Source: Croceifilum oryzae (GTDB taxonomy: Bacteria > Bacillota > Bacilli > Thermoactinomycetales > Thermoactinomycetaceae). Taken from it: a DNA stretch of 64,000 nt. The position numbers and the translations under genes were made by a program. The notes below the pieces were generated by a model. The model had not been told where the DNA came from. It did not search any database and was given only the letters and a program-made list of their open reading frames with translations. Below are positions 45,218-54,034 of this stretch, piece after piece (position 1 is the stretch's first letter; each line of letters starts with the position of its first letter). The stretch covers positions 155,577 to 219,576 of the forward strand of contig NZ_JAUSUV010000007.1 of the NCBI RefSeq assembly GCF_030814315.1, written 5' to 3'.

Positions 45218-46294
45218 ATGAACCGTTGGTTGGAATCAAAAGGGTTGTATCGCACGGTATTTGCGTTGCTTATCCTAGCGATACTTTATTTCTTATTTCA
45301 AATACGCCCTATTTTAGGGGTGATTGCTGATTTTTTAGGTACGATTTTTATTCCTTTTTTCCTAGCGATGATTATTTCCTACTTACTGAATCCAATCGTA
45401 AATGTATTAGCTGTTCGTAGGGTTCCTCGCTCCATTGCCGTTTTGCTTATCTATTGTGTGTTTATTACGTGTGTCGTGATCTTGATTATGAATATGGTTC
45501 CGCTTATAGAGCATCAACTAAAAGAGATTATTGAACATTTTCCGCAGTGGAATGCCCAGATTCAGCAAATGATTAAGGAATACAGTGATCAGGGGCGTGA
45601 GTGGTTACCGCTTTCCATTCAAACGGGGGTCGAAGATTCATTACGTCATTTGGAATCGGGCTTAGGTGATGTGGTTACAGGGTTTATGAATGGGATTGGG
45701 ACGACGATTAATCAAGTATTTCTCGCGTTTGTGATTCCGTTTATCGCTTTTTATATGATGAAAGATGTACATCAGATCGAGACTAGGGTGCTGAGATGGC
45801 TCCCTCGAAATCGTCGCTCGGAGATGGTTCGTTTGTTTCAAAATATTGATCAGGCATTGGGGAATTATATTCGAGGACAGTTCCTCGTTTGTATGGTCAT
45901 AGGGATTTTGGCTTATATCGGATATCTGATTATCGGGATGCCATATGCGTTGTTGTTAGCTAGCTTTGTTTCTTTGTTTAATATCATTCCGTACTTAGGA
46001 CCGTTTTTAGGTGCTATCCCGGCTCTGTTGGTGGCGTTAGCCTTTTCTCCGAAGATGATGTTGGGTGTGGTTGTGGTGAATATGGTGATTCAAATGCTGG
46101 AAGGCAATGTGGTTTCTCCGCAGATAGTGGGTCGGTCGCTTCATCTTCATCCGATTATGATTATTTTTGCTTTGATCGTGGGGGATGAGTTAGGGGGATT
46201 GATTGGGCTGATTTTGGCGGTGCCGGTGTTTGCTGTGGGGAAAGTGGTGATTGAGCATGTGTTGGAGCATTATATTCAGAGGAAAACGGAGTAG
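45218..46294 (+). CDS. AI-2E family transporter (YrrI/PerM-like)
   Basis: The product has 358 residues from ATG 45218 after AAGGAGGTGG. Eight hydrophobic helices are visible, the first three close together at the N-terminus, a soluble loop at about 105-165 and five helices at the end. VPFIAFYMMKD-like and GPFLGAIPALLVAL segments are typical of the AI-2 exporter/PerM family. Family members have been linked to autoinducer or Na+/H+ transport, so the substrate is uncertain. It is upstream of alaS, as in B. subtilis. Confidence 0.88.
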   Translation: MNRWLESKGLYRTVFALLILAILYFLFQIRPILGVIADFLGTIFIPFFLAMIISYLLNPIVNVLAVRRVPRSIAVLLIYCVFITCVVILIMNMVPLIEHQLKEIIEHFPQWNAQIQQMIKEYSDQGREWLPLSIQTGVEDSLRHLESGLGDVVTGFMNGIGTTINQVFLAFVIPFIAFYMMKDVHQIETRVLRWLPRNRRSEMVRLFQNIDQALGNYIRGQFLVCMVIGILAYIGYLIIGMPYALLLASFVSLFNIIPYLGPFLGAIPALLVALAFSPKMMLGVVVVNMVIQMLEGNVVSPQIVGRSLHLHPIMIIFALIVGDELGGLIGLILAVPVFAVGKVVIEHVLEHYIQRKTE

Positions 46295-46321
46295 ATTTGG
46301 TTGGAGTAAGCTATGGAGATT

Positions 46322-46468
46322 GTACCGGGGCAATGTGTCTGACCACAGCTCAAATAGTAAGCTTTGGCGAGGATATGGGTGGTTGCACCAAAAGCGCCCT
46401 ACACTACAGATGGCTACGCTAAGATGGATCGCTAACATCGCAGAGATCGAATAGACATCCCCTTCTCT
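46322..46468. repeat. dispersed palindromic repeat, hybrid copy
   Basis: The left end GTACCGGGGCAATGTGTCTG is of the 52425 type, and the right end GATCGAATAGACATCCCCTT is nearer the 31750 type. The core has TTGCACCAAAAGCGCC, GCTACGCTAAG and ATCGCTAACATCGCA. It may be a recombinant of two subtypes. Confidence 0.65.
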
Positions 46469-46582
46469 TGAACCAATTTTTCGGATAATCAACAGTCTGT
46501 TTAGTGGTTGATTGGAGTTATTGTAGGGCTTCTTTTCCATTACTGCCCACCTGAGTAGGACAAAGAAATAGGGGAGTGGAAT

Positions 46583-46784
46583 AGGGGTATATGTGTCTGC
46601 TCGCTTGCGATGTTAGTGAGCCCACTTAGCGTAGTCCTTCGTAGTAAGGGCGTTTTGTGGCAAATGTTTGAGCGGTTTTTGCGAGTTTTTGCCACTTGCC
46701 CGAAGCGGAGAAGGATGGAGCGGACTTGCTTTTCTACATCTTCGCAGGCTCACTATTTGAGCAGTGAGCAGATACATTGCCCCG
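46583..46784. repeat. dispersed palindromic repeat, full copy (202 bp)
   Basis: The left end AGGGGTATATGTGTCTGCTC is inverted relative to the right end GAGCAGATACATTGCCCC. The core GCGATGTTAGTGAGCCCACT, TAGCGTAGTCCTTCGTAGT is the reverse complement of the core at 31750. An inner pair GTGGCAAA / TTTGCCAC is also present. It lies about 115 bases after another copy. Confidence 0.75.
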
Positions 46785-46839
46785 AGCCAGTTTACTAGAG
46801 ATTTTCCACGAAGCCCTTTTATTTCATTTTTCATTTGTG

Positions 46840-47117
46840 TATAATACTCATAAATTGTCCAACCAAATCACATGAACATGTCGACAGAACCAAGCTTGTG
46901 CCCGAACCGTCAGAGAAGAGAGCCATTTGCTGAGAGGCTTTCCCGGATCCAGTCACAAGGTAGCCAGTTCTTGAATGCAGCTAATCCCTGCCGGCAATGT
47001 GCCGTTATCTACATACGAGGGGCCACTTTACGATTTCATGCGAAGGTGGCAACTAGGGTGGTACCGCGGGAGTAGTCTTCTCGTCCCTAAGATGGGATGG
47101 AAAGGCTTTTTTTGTGT
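46840..47117 (+). ncRNA. alaS T-box leader with its promoter -10
   Basis: TATAAT at 46840-46845 places the transcript start near 46852. The T-box sequence AGGGTGGTACCGCGGG is at 47055-47070, and a terminator with wobble pairs (AGTCTTCTCGTCCC with GGGATGGAAAGGCT, then seven T) spans 47072-47117. GCA and GCT alanine codons at 46977-46982 are candidate specifiers. Uncharged tRNA-Ala should switch on alaS. Confidence 0.9.
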
Positions 47118-47143
47118 TCACATAATAAGGAGGAGTCATACAT

Positions 47144-49768
47144 ATGAAAGCAACCGAGATTCGCCGTAAGTTCCTTGATTTTTTCGTGGAGAAGGGTCAC
47201 CAAATCGAGCCGAGTGCATCACTAGTACCAGTAGATGATCCAAGTCTACTATGGATTAACTCAGGAGTAGCGACGTTAAAGCAATACTTTGATGGTCGCC
47301 TTACACCTGAAAATCCTCGTATCACCAATTCCCAAAAATCCATTCGTACCAATGATATTGAAAATGTAGGATACACACCACGTCACCATACTTTTTTCGA
47401 AATGCTAGGGAATTTTTCGATCGGTGATTATTTTAAAGAAGAAGCGATTAAGTGGGCATGGGAGTTTTTGACGAGCCCGAAGTGGATGGGTTTCGATCCA
47501 GAAAAACTATCTGTGACGATCCATCCAGATGATGAAGAGGCGCTACAAATCTGGCATACTGAAGTGGGTCTCCCATTAGAGCGCATCGTGAAGTTGAAAG
47601 AGAATTTCTGGGATATCGGGGAAGGTCCATCTGGTCCGAATACGGAAATTTTCTATGATCGTGGAGCACATCTTGCCGATCCAAATGATCCAGAAAACTA
47701 TCCGGGTGGAGAAAATGATCGTTATCTAGAAGTATGGAACCTCGTGTTTTCGCAGTTTAACCATAATCCAGATGGAACCTATACTCCGCTACCGAAGAAG
47801 AATATTGATACAGGTATGGGCTTAGAGCGGATGGCATCGATCGTACAAGGTGTTCCGACTAACTACGATACTGATTTATTTATCCCGATCATTGAAGCCA
47901 CCTGCGCGAAGGTAGGGGTACAGTATGGAAAAGATCCACAAACGGATATTGCATTAAAAGTAATTGCTGATCATGTGCGTACGATTGTATTTGCTGTATC
48001 GGACGGTGTTCTTCCTTCCAATGAGGGTCGTGGCTACATTCTTCGCCGTTTGCTGCGTCGTGCCGTTCGTTACGGGCGCAAATTAGGTATGGAACGTCCT
48101 TTTTTATACGAGTTAACGGAAACGGTTGCCTCGATTATGTCAGACTTCTATCCAGAACCCGTATCGAAGCAAGAGTTTATTGAAAAAGTGATTCGGAATG
48201 AAGAAGAACGTTTCCTAGAAACTTTATCAGATGGGCTTGCGATTTTAGAAGAGTTGGTTAGACAGGCAAAAGCGGAAAATCGTGACCAGATCAACGGGAC
48301 TGAAGCATTTAAGTTGTATGACACCTATGGGTTCCCAGTCGATCTAACCGAAGATTTTGCTCGTGAGCATGGGCTTGGAGTAGACCGTGATGGGTTTGAA
48401 CATGAGATGGAAACGCAACGGGAACGGGCTCGTGCCGCGCGCCAAGATGTAGGCAGTATGCAGGTTCAAGGTGGTGTTCTCGCAGATTTAGAAGTAGAAA
48501 CTAGCTTTGTAGGATATACTTCTTTTGAAGCCCAAACACAAGTTCAGGCGATCATTTTCGAAGATGAATTAGTTGATTTGTTAGGCGCAGGTAGTCAAGC
48601 ATTGGTGATTCTAAAAGAAACTCCTTTCTATGCAGAGAGTGGTGGGCAAGCAGCGGATCAGGGAGTGATCTTTACAAACGATGCCAAGTTACGCGTAGAA
48701 GGTGTACAAAAAGGTCCTCGTGGTGAGCATGTCCATCAAGTTGTAGTAGAAAAGGGGATCATTCGTACAGGGGAGCAAGTAACAGCTCACATCTCCCAAG
48801 AGTTACGTAATGAAACCGTGAAAAACCATACGGCTACTCACTTACTCCATAAAGCCCTCAAGCAAGTTCTAGGTGAGCATGTAAACCAAGCTGGATCACT
48901 TGTTACGCCAGACCGTTTGCGTTTTGACTTCAGTCACATTGGATCGATGAATGCTGACGAGGTCTATGAAGTGGAGCGTCTTGTAAATGAGCAGGTATGG
49001 AATAATCTCGCAGTCGACATCTCTGTGAAAGGTATCAATGAAGCCAAAGAGATGGGCGCAATGGCACTGTTTGGTGAGAAATATGGTTCTGAGGTTCGAG
49101 TGGTTCAAGTAGGCGATTATAGCTTAGAGCTTTGTGGAGGAACACATGTAAAGCAAACGGGTGAAATCGGACTCTTTAAGATCTTGAGTGAGAGTGGCAT
49201 TGGTTCGGGTACACGCCGGATTGAAGCGGCTACAGGACGCAGGGCCTATCAGTATCTGGAGCAACAAGCGGGCTTACTTCGCCAAGTAGCAGAAGCGGTG
49301 AAAGCGAAGCCAGATCAAGTGGTAGATCGTGTAGAACAATTACAGGAAAGCATCCGAAAAATGGCTCGGGAAAATGAATCGCTACGTGCGAAGCTAAGCC
49401 AAGCAGCCGCTGCAGATCTTCAAAATCAGCTTATGGAAGTAGCAAGCGTTCCTGTCTTATCAGCTCAGGTAGAAGCAAAAGATATGGATAGCCTCCGGAA
49501 GATGGTAGATGACCTTCGTCAAAAGATAGCAGAAGGAATCATCGTTTTAGGTTCGGTAAGTGGGGATAAGGTGAATTTTGTCGCTTCTGTTTCACCAAAA
49601 TATGTTCAAGAAGGTTTCCATGCGGGTAAACTAGTGAAGGAAGTGGCTACCATTTGTGGCGGTGGCGGTGGCGGTCGTCCAGATCTAGCACAAGCAGGCG
49701 GTAAAAATCCTGCGAATGTGCAAAAAGCCATTTCATTTGTTAACGAATGGGTAGCAAATCAGCACTAA
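47144..49768 (+). CDS. alaS: alanyl-tRNA synthetase
   Basis: The product has 874 residues, the usual length. It charges tRNA-Ala and edits Ser and Gly. The class II core has [20 protein letters not shown] (motif 2 region) and [13 protein letters not shown] (motif 3). The editing domain carries HTATHLLH and the distal [10 protein letters not shown], which together bind zinc. The C-terminal DHHA1 domain ends in the Gly-rich [23 protein letters not shown] precedes the ATG. Expression is under the T-box upstream, and the IreB-like gene follows. Confidence 0.97.
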   Translation: MKATEIRRKFLDFFVEKGHQIEPSASLVPVDDPSLLWINSGVATLKQYFDGRLTPENPRITNSQKSIRTNDIENVGYTPRHHTFFEMLGNFSIGDYFKEEAIKWAWEFLTSPKWMGFDPEKLSVTIHPDDEEALQIWHTEVGLPLERIVKLKENFWDIGEGPSGPNTEIFYDRGAHLADPNDPENYPGGENDRYLEVWNLVFSQFNHNPDGTYTPLPKKNIDTGMGLERMASIVQGVPTNYDTDLFIPIIEATCAKVGVQYGKDPQTDIALKVIADHVRTIVFAVSDGVLPSNEGRGYILRRLLRRAVRYGRKLGMERPFLYELTETVASIMSDFYPEPVSKQEFIEKVIRNEEERFLETLSDGLAILEELVRQAKAENRDQINGTEAFKLYDTYGFPVDLTEDFAREHGLGVDRDGFEHEMETQRERARAARQDVGSMQVQGGVLADLEVETSFVGYTSFEAQTQVQAIIFEDELVDLLGAGSQALVILKETPFYAESGGQAADQGVIFTNDAKLRVEGVQKGPRGEHVHQVVVEKGIIRTGEQVTAHISQELRNETVKNHTATHLLHKALKQVLGEHVNQAGSLVTPDRLRFDFSHIGSMNADEVYEVERLVNEQVWNNLAVDISVKGINEAKEMGAMALFGEKYGSEVRVVQVGDYSLELCGGTHVKQTGEIGLFKILSESGIGSGTRRIEAATGRRAYQYLEQQAGLLRQVAEAVKAKPDQVVDRVEQLQESIRKMARENESLRAKLSQAAAADLQNQLMEVASVPVLSAQVEAKDMDSLRKMVDDLRQKIAEGIIVLGSVSGDKVNFVASVSPKYVQEGFHAGKLVKEVATICGGGGGGRPDLAQAGGKNPANVQKAISFVNEWVANQH

Positions 49769-49839
49769 AAAGAGGACATTTTTTGTTTGAGAAGAAAGGT
49801 ATAAAAGTTGGTCATCTGGGAGAGGAGAGGAACGAATCT

Positions 49840-50091
49840 ATGGATGAAACCCAAAAGTTTCAGTTTCGTGGAGACGATACCGAAGTTTCCGCACGCGATG
49901 TACTGTTATTCGTTTATGATGCCTTAAAAGATAAAGGCTATAATCCGACTCATCAGATCGTGGGTTATCTTATCTCAGGAGACCCCGCCTATATTCCACG
50001 CTATAATAATGCACGTACCATCATTCGAAAAGTAGAGCGAGATGAGCTGATTGAGGAATTGGTAATCGCTTATCTTGAGCCGAACAGCTAG
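49840..50091 (+). CDS. IreB-family regulatory phosphoprotein (DUF965, YrzL)
   Basis: The product has 83 residues. The start at 49840 gives the family opening MDETQKFQF and has AGAGGAGAGG upstream. [20 protein letters not shown] and [20 protein letters not shown] are hallmarks of the family. In Enterococcus faecalis IreB is phosphorylated by the PASTA kinase IreK and negatively controls cephalosporin resistance; here the role is inferred. The alaS-ireB-ruvX order is conserved in Firmicutes. Confidence 0.93.
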   Translation: MDETQKFQFRGDDTEVSARDVLLFVYDALKDKGYNPTHQIVGYLISGDPAYIPRYNNARTIIRKVERDELIEELVIAYLEPNS

Positions 50092-50104
50092 AAAGGACTA
50101 CGGC

Positions 50105-50545
50105 ATGAATTTGTTTGGGAGTAACGGTCAGCCCCGCGTTCTCTGTCTTGATTTAGGAGAGCGCCGGATTGGCGTGGCTGTAAGTGATTTACTTGGTTGG
50201 ACAGCCCAAGGAGTAGAAGTGATTGATCGCAAACAGTCAATTCCTTGGCTTGAGCGGTTAGATCAGCTGATTAAAGAGTATGAAGTAACCGAAATCGTCG
50301 TCGGACTACCGCGGAACATGAATGGATCTATCGGTCCACGAGGAGAAGCAGTTCAAGTCATTGCAGAGGAAGTTGCAAATCATACCTCGTTACCTGTAAG
50401 ATTGTGGGATGAACGTCTTTCCACTTCAGCAGTAGAAAAAACGCTTATATCCGCAGATGTAAGCAGAAAAAAGCGAAAGAAAGTCGTAGATCAACTAGCG
50501 GCATCTTGGATCCTTCAAGGATACTTAGATGCACACAGGAGGTAA
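50105..50545 (+). CDS. ruvX: RuvX/YqgF Holliday-junction resolvase-like RNase
   Basis: The product has 146 residues from ATG 50105 after AAAGGA. The RNase H fold motifs are LCLDLGERRIGVAVSD (catalytic Asp), EIVVGLPRNMNG, LWDERLSTSAVE and the C-terminal DQLAASWILQGYLD. YqgF proteins process the 16S rRNA 5' end and are essential in many bacteria; resolvase activity is also proposed. It lies in the conserved alaS-ireB-ruvX-DUF1292-mltG order. Confidence 0.95.
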   Translation: MNLFGSNGQPRVLCLDLGERRIGVAVSDLLGWTAQGVEVIDRKQSIPWLERLDQLIKEYEVTEIVVGLPRNMNGSIGPRGEAVQVIAEEVANHTSLPVRLWDERLSTSAVEKTLISADVSRKKRKKVVDQLAASWILQGYLDAHRR

Positions 50546-50550
50546 CACAC

Positions 50551-50862
50551 ATGTCAGATCAAGAACAACCGATTGTATTAGGAGATAATGAGGATTTTAT
50601 TCCCATCATTACAGAAGATGGCGAAGAGCTATTATGCGAAAAGATCCTAGAGCATGAAAATCCAGAAACAGGCCGCAGATATGTATTTCTCGTTCCTGTA
50701 AGTGAATCAGATGATGATGAAGTACAAGACGTGTTTCCATTTCGTTATTTAGAGTCAGAAGATGGCTTTGAACTACAAGCTTTAGAGACAGATGAAGAGT
50801 GGGACGAAGTAGAAGAAGTTTTTAATACATTAATGGATGCTCTTCCGGAAGACGAAGACTAA
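50551..50862 (+). CDS. DUF1292 protein (YrzB-like)
   Basis: The product has 103 residues. CACAGGAGG precedes the ATG at 50551. The sequence is very acidic, with short beta strands (ILEHENPETGRRYVFLVPV, FPFRYLESEDGFELQAL) and a final DALPEDED, all typical of DUF1292. The family's role is unknown; it always sits next to ruvX. A second, related small gene follows after six bases. Confidence 0.9.
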   Translation: MSDQEQPIVLGDNEDFIPIITEDGEELLCEKILEHENPETGRRYVFLVPVSESDDDEVQDVFPFRYLESEDGFELQALETDEEWDEVEEVFNTLMDALPEDED

Positions 50863-50868
50863 GCCTCC

Positions 50869-51126
50869 ATGTTTCAATCATTTCACGGGGAAAAATATGG
50901 ATATCCTTTTCAGCGTTCGGAGATGGAGACTGAGCACTATCGGCGGCTTCATCAATTTGAACATGAAGACCAAACTTATTACATCTTACATCGGCAACAC
51001 GACCCTACTGATGATGTGTATCTTTTTCGAATGGATCAAGATCAATTGACTGAGATTCATGATGTAACGGAATGGGAAAATGTTGCAAATTATATAGATG
51101 ATCAATATTTCCAGAAGCTACTCTAA
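50869..51126 (+). CDS. small DUF1292-like protein, 85 aa
   Basis: The ATG at 50869 has no good ribosome site and is only six bases after the preceding stop, so translation is probably coupled. The fold resembles DUF1292: HQFEHEDQTYYILHRQ, then YLFRMDQDQL. It lacks the strongly acidic ends of the upstream copy and may be a diverged duplicate. A strong terminator closes the operon. Confidence 0.65.
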   Translation: MFQSFHGEKYGYPFQRSEMETEHYRRLHQFEHEDQTYYILHRQHDPTDDVYLFRMDQDQLTEIHDVTEWENVANYIDDQYFQKLL

Positions 51127-51134
51127 AGAAATGT

Positions 51135-51179
51135 AAAAAAGCCCTTTCCTGAATTACAAGTTCAGGAGGGGGCTTTTTG
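51135..51179 (+). terminator. terminator of the ruvX operon
   Basis: AAAAGCCCTTTCCTGAA pairs with TTCAGGAGGGGGCTTTT with a small internal loop and ends in TTTTT. Confidence 0.85.
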
Positions 51180-51255
51180 AAATCCTCGTTTTTTTATGGT
51201 GATAATATGTTAATATAGAAAAATACCGAACAGGCCCTATCGAGAGGAGAATTTG

Positions 51256-52308
51256 ATGAGGTGGGTTAAAGGAGTTATTTTTACTATTCTATTAGTAATT
51301 GGATTTGTAACAGTAGGCTATTTCTATATTGACTATACATTGCAGAGTCCAAAACGTGATCAAGAAGTTGTAATTGAGGTTCCTGAGGATACGTCGTTGA
51401 AGCAAATTGGTCAAATATTGAAACAAAAAAACTTAATTCGAGATGATACATTCTTTCGGTACTATACATTTTTCCGGAGCAAAACGAATCTCATTGCAGG
51501 GACGTATATTATTCAACCATCCGATGACATAGATAAAATTATTAGTAAGATTTCAGCTGGAAAGCAAGACCTCGTGACGATCGAGGTTCCAAATGGATTT
51601 GATGTGGAAAAAATTGCTCTTCGCTTGAGTAGTAAGCTAAATATTAAAAAGGAAGATTTCTACAAAGAGGTAAATCGGAAAGAGCCGAGAACCAACATTG
51701 AAAAGGAAATCCCGACCAAGCCAGGGCGTGCTTACAAACTTGAAGGTTATCTGATGCCAGCGAAGTATGAGTTTAAAAAAGGCGCAACCGCACAAGAAGT
51801 TGTCGATCAAATGCTAAATCGATTTGAGAAGGAATTAGGAAAACTGGATTACAAAAACCAGTTGCAAGAGAAAAAGTTATCTTTAGACGACTGGGTGACA
51901 AAAGCGTCTCTCGTGGTAAAAGAAGCTGCAGTGGATAAAGAATATCCGATTATTGCAGGTGTCATCGAGAATCGATTGACTGATACGAAACATGTGTGGA
52001 AACTACAGATCGATGCTGCTATCATCTATGCATGGGCGCTACAAGGCGAGAAAAAGGAAAGACTACTGAACAAAGACCTAAAGATTGATAGCCCATATAA
52101 CATTTATGAAAACAAAGGACTCCCCGTAGGACCCATCGCCAATCCAGGAGTGAAAGCACTAACGGCTGTACTAAACCCTGAGAAGTCTAAGTACTTCTTC
52201 TACGTTGCTAAAAATGACGGCTCAAATGAACACTACTTTAGCGAAACCGAAGCAGAACATAAAAAATTCATCGACACGTCGAAAGAAAACGCTAAAAAGC
52301 AACAGTGA
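51256..52308 (+). CDS. MltG-like protein, catalytic glutamate replaced (probable pseudoenzyme)
   Basis: The product has 350 residues from ATG 51256 after AGGAG; a TTG one codon earlier is the alternative. One N-terminal membrane helix (about 4-26), a LysM-like subdomain (about 38-105) and the YceG/MltG domain follow. In MltG endolytic transglycosylases the segment A-S-I-V-E-K-E holds the catalytic Glu (E218 in E. coli). Here it reads ASLVVKEA, with V221 from GTA (51916-51918) at that place, one base from GAA. Other family features persist (GVIENRL, LQIDAAIIYAW, SPYNIYENKGLP). It is probably inactive as a lyase. Confidence 0.85.
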   Translation: MRWVKGVIFTILLVIGFVTVGYFYIDYTLQSPKRDQEVVIEVPEDTSLKQIGQILKQKNLIRDDTFFRYYTFFRSKTNLIAGTYIIQPSDDIDKIISKISAGKQDLVTIEVPNGFDVEKIALRLSSKLNIKKEDFYKEVNRKEPRTNIEKEIPTKPGRAYKLEGYLMPAKYEFKKGATAQEVVDQMLNRFEKELGKLDYKNQLQEKKLSLDDWVTKASLVVKEAAVDKEYPIIAGVIENRLTDTKHVWKLQIDAAIIYAWALQGEKKERLLNKDLKIDSPYNIYENKGLPVGPIANPGVKALTAVLNPEKSKYFFYVAKNDGSNEHYFSETEAEHKKFIDTSKENAKKQQ

Positions 52309-52327
52309 TGAAGAAAAACTGGCCATG

Positions 52328-52388
52328 AAGGCACCTCCTGCTGTTAGATGCAGAAATGAAATCTAACTGCAGGAGGTGCCTTCTTATT
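52328..52388 (+). terminator. strong terminator after the first mltG
   Basis: AAGGCACCTCCTGC, one mismatch, GTTAGAT pairs with ATCTAAC and GCAGGAGGTGCCTT; the run ends TTCTTATTTTT. The hairpin is among the longest in the window. Confidence 0.88.
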
Positions 52389-52424
52389 TTTCACTAATCC
52401 TTTACTATATAAGCAAATTGAAAT

Positions 52425-52628
52425 GTACTAGGGGCAATGGTTCTGACCACTGTGATGTTAGTAAGCCTACCTAGCCCAGTTCTTCGTAGCCAGGGCGTTG
52501 TGTGGCAATGTCTGGCGTTCTTTGTGAGTTTTGCCACTTACCTTTTGCTACTAAGGACGGGGAGGACTTGCTTTTCACGCCCTTGTGGCTTACTATTTGA
52601 GCTGTGGTCAGAACGATTGCCCAGGTAC
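52425..52628. repeat. dispersed palindromic repeat, full copy (204 bp)
   Basis: The left end GTACTAGGGGCAATGGTTCT with GACCAC mirrors the right end GTGGTCAGAACGATTGCCCA with GGTAC, about 24 bases with few mismatches. The core (GATGTTAGTAAGCCTACCTA, TTCGTAGCCAGGGCGTTGTG, GTGAGTTTTGCCACTTACC) is that of the 46583 copy. It sits between the two mltG genes. Confidence 0.8.
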
Positions 52629-52859
52629 TTGGAAACTAGATCAACTCAAGAATTAATTTAGCTAACTCAACATCCTTGTCTAAAACACTACTATTTTTGT
52701 TCATACTGTTCATATATACAAACTACATAGTACAAATATTGATTAAAATTCATAACAAACATGTCAAACTATCCGGGAAACCTCTAATACTTAGATAATT
52801 AAATCTATGCTAATATTAGATGATATTAATTCGAAACAAGGTTGGAAAGGGAGTACCTA

Positions 52860-53906
52860 ATGAAATGGCTACCGAATATTGGTTATACACTTCTATTAAT
52901 CATCGGATTTACTCTAGTTGGATATTTCTACGTTGACTACACCCTTCAATCTCCTACCCGAACAGGAGAGACTGTGGTTGAGATTCCGCCCGAAAGCTCC
53001 GTAAAGGCTGTAGGAAGTATTCTAGAGAAGCAAAAAATCATTCGTGATGATCGCTTTTTTCGCTATTATGCAAAGTGGAAAGGGAAAACGAATATCATGG
53101 CTGGATCGTATGCAATTGGAAAAGAGGAAAACATAGATGGAATTCTCACTATCCTCACCTCTGGAAAAGAAAATACAACAAAAGTGACGATTGTCGAGGG
53201 TTCTACAGCGATCGAAATAGCGGAAACCTTACATAAGCAGATAGGTACGAACAAGGAAGAATTTTTAAAGGAAGTAAATCGTACGAATGGGAAATTTGTT
53301 TTTGAAAAACAGATCCCAGCGAAACCTGAGATTAAGTATAAATTAGAAGGTTACTTATTTCCGAGCACCTATCAATTTCACAAGGAAGATTCTCCTCAAA
53401 AAATCGTAGACACGATGCTCAGCAGATTTGAAAAGGAAATGAAAGAATTAAATGTAACCACGGCTACCGCTACCGCGTCTGAACCAAATGGAAAGCCCTT
53501 ACATGAGCTAGTTACGTTTGCTTCAATCCTAGAGCGGGAAGGTCAGCGGAAAGACGAACTGCCTAAGATTGCTGGAGTAATCGAAAATCGACTTACAAAG
53601 CGTATGAAGCTTCAGGTAGATGCGAGTGTGGTTTATGCGATTCAAATAGACACAGGTAAGAAATTAACACAGGTGATGAAAGCAGATTACAAATATTCAT
53701 CTCCCTATAATACATACGAAATTCAAGGATTTCCCCCGGCCCCGATTGGAAGCCCAGGAGCAAATGCGTATCGAGCGGCACTTTCCCCTGAAAAACATGA
53801 CTATCTTTATTATGTATTGAAAGAAGATGGCACAGGGTACCATGATTTTACCGTTAATTATCAAGACCACCTAAAAGCAGATCAAAAAGCGAAGTCTCGA
53901 AGATAA
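52860..53906 (+). CDS. mltG: endolytic transglycosylase MltG (active-site intact paralogue)
   Basis: The product has 348 residues. GGGAG precedes the ATG at 52860. The layout is that of the first copy: one membrane helix (about 8-27, ending YVDYTLQSP, shared almost exactly with the paralogue), a LysM-like region and the MltG domain. The catalytic stretch is FASILEREGQ with E225 in the place of E. coli E218. LQVDASVVYAIQ and SPYNTYEIQGFPPAPI also match. MltG cuts nascent glycan strands and sets their length. A short Thr/Ala-rich insert (about 199-206) precedes the active site. Confidence 0.92.
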   Translation: MKWLPNIGYTLLLIIGFTLVGYFYVDYTLQSPTRTGETVVEIPPESSVKAVGSILEKQKIIRDDRFFRYYAKWKGKTNIMAGSYAIGKEENIDGILTILTSGKENTTKVTIVEGSTAIEIAETLHKQIGTNKEEFLKEVNRTNGKFVFEKQIPAKPEIKYKLEGYLFPSTYQFHKEDSPQKIVDTMLSRFEKEMKELNVTTATATASEPNGKPLHELVTFASILEREGQRKDELPKIAGVIENRLTKRMKLQVDASVVYAIQIDTGKKLTQVMKADYKYSSPYNTYEIQGFPPAPIGSPGANAYRAALSPEKHDYLYYVLKEDGTGYHDFTVNYQDHLKADQKAKSRR

Positions 53907-53913
53907 ATGTGAA

Positions 53914-53946
53914 AAACAACTATGGAAATGGCCATAGTTGTTTTTG
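53914..53946 (+). terminator. mltG terminator
   Basis: AAACAACTATGG pairs perfectly with CCATAGTTGTTT around six bases and ends TTTTTG. Confidence 0.88.
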
Positions 53947-54034
53947 TATCATAATTTTGATTAGAAATATGATATGATGACCAAATTACAAGTGATTAAA
54001 TAAAAATTTTAATAAATAAGAGTGAGTGAACAAA

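Noticed and set aside
46872..47169. Short + strand frames upstream of alaS
   Set aside because: They lie within the T-box leader and have no ribosome site.
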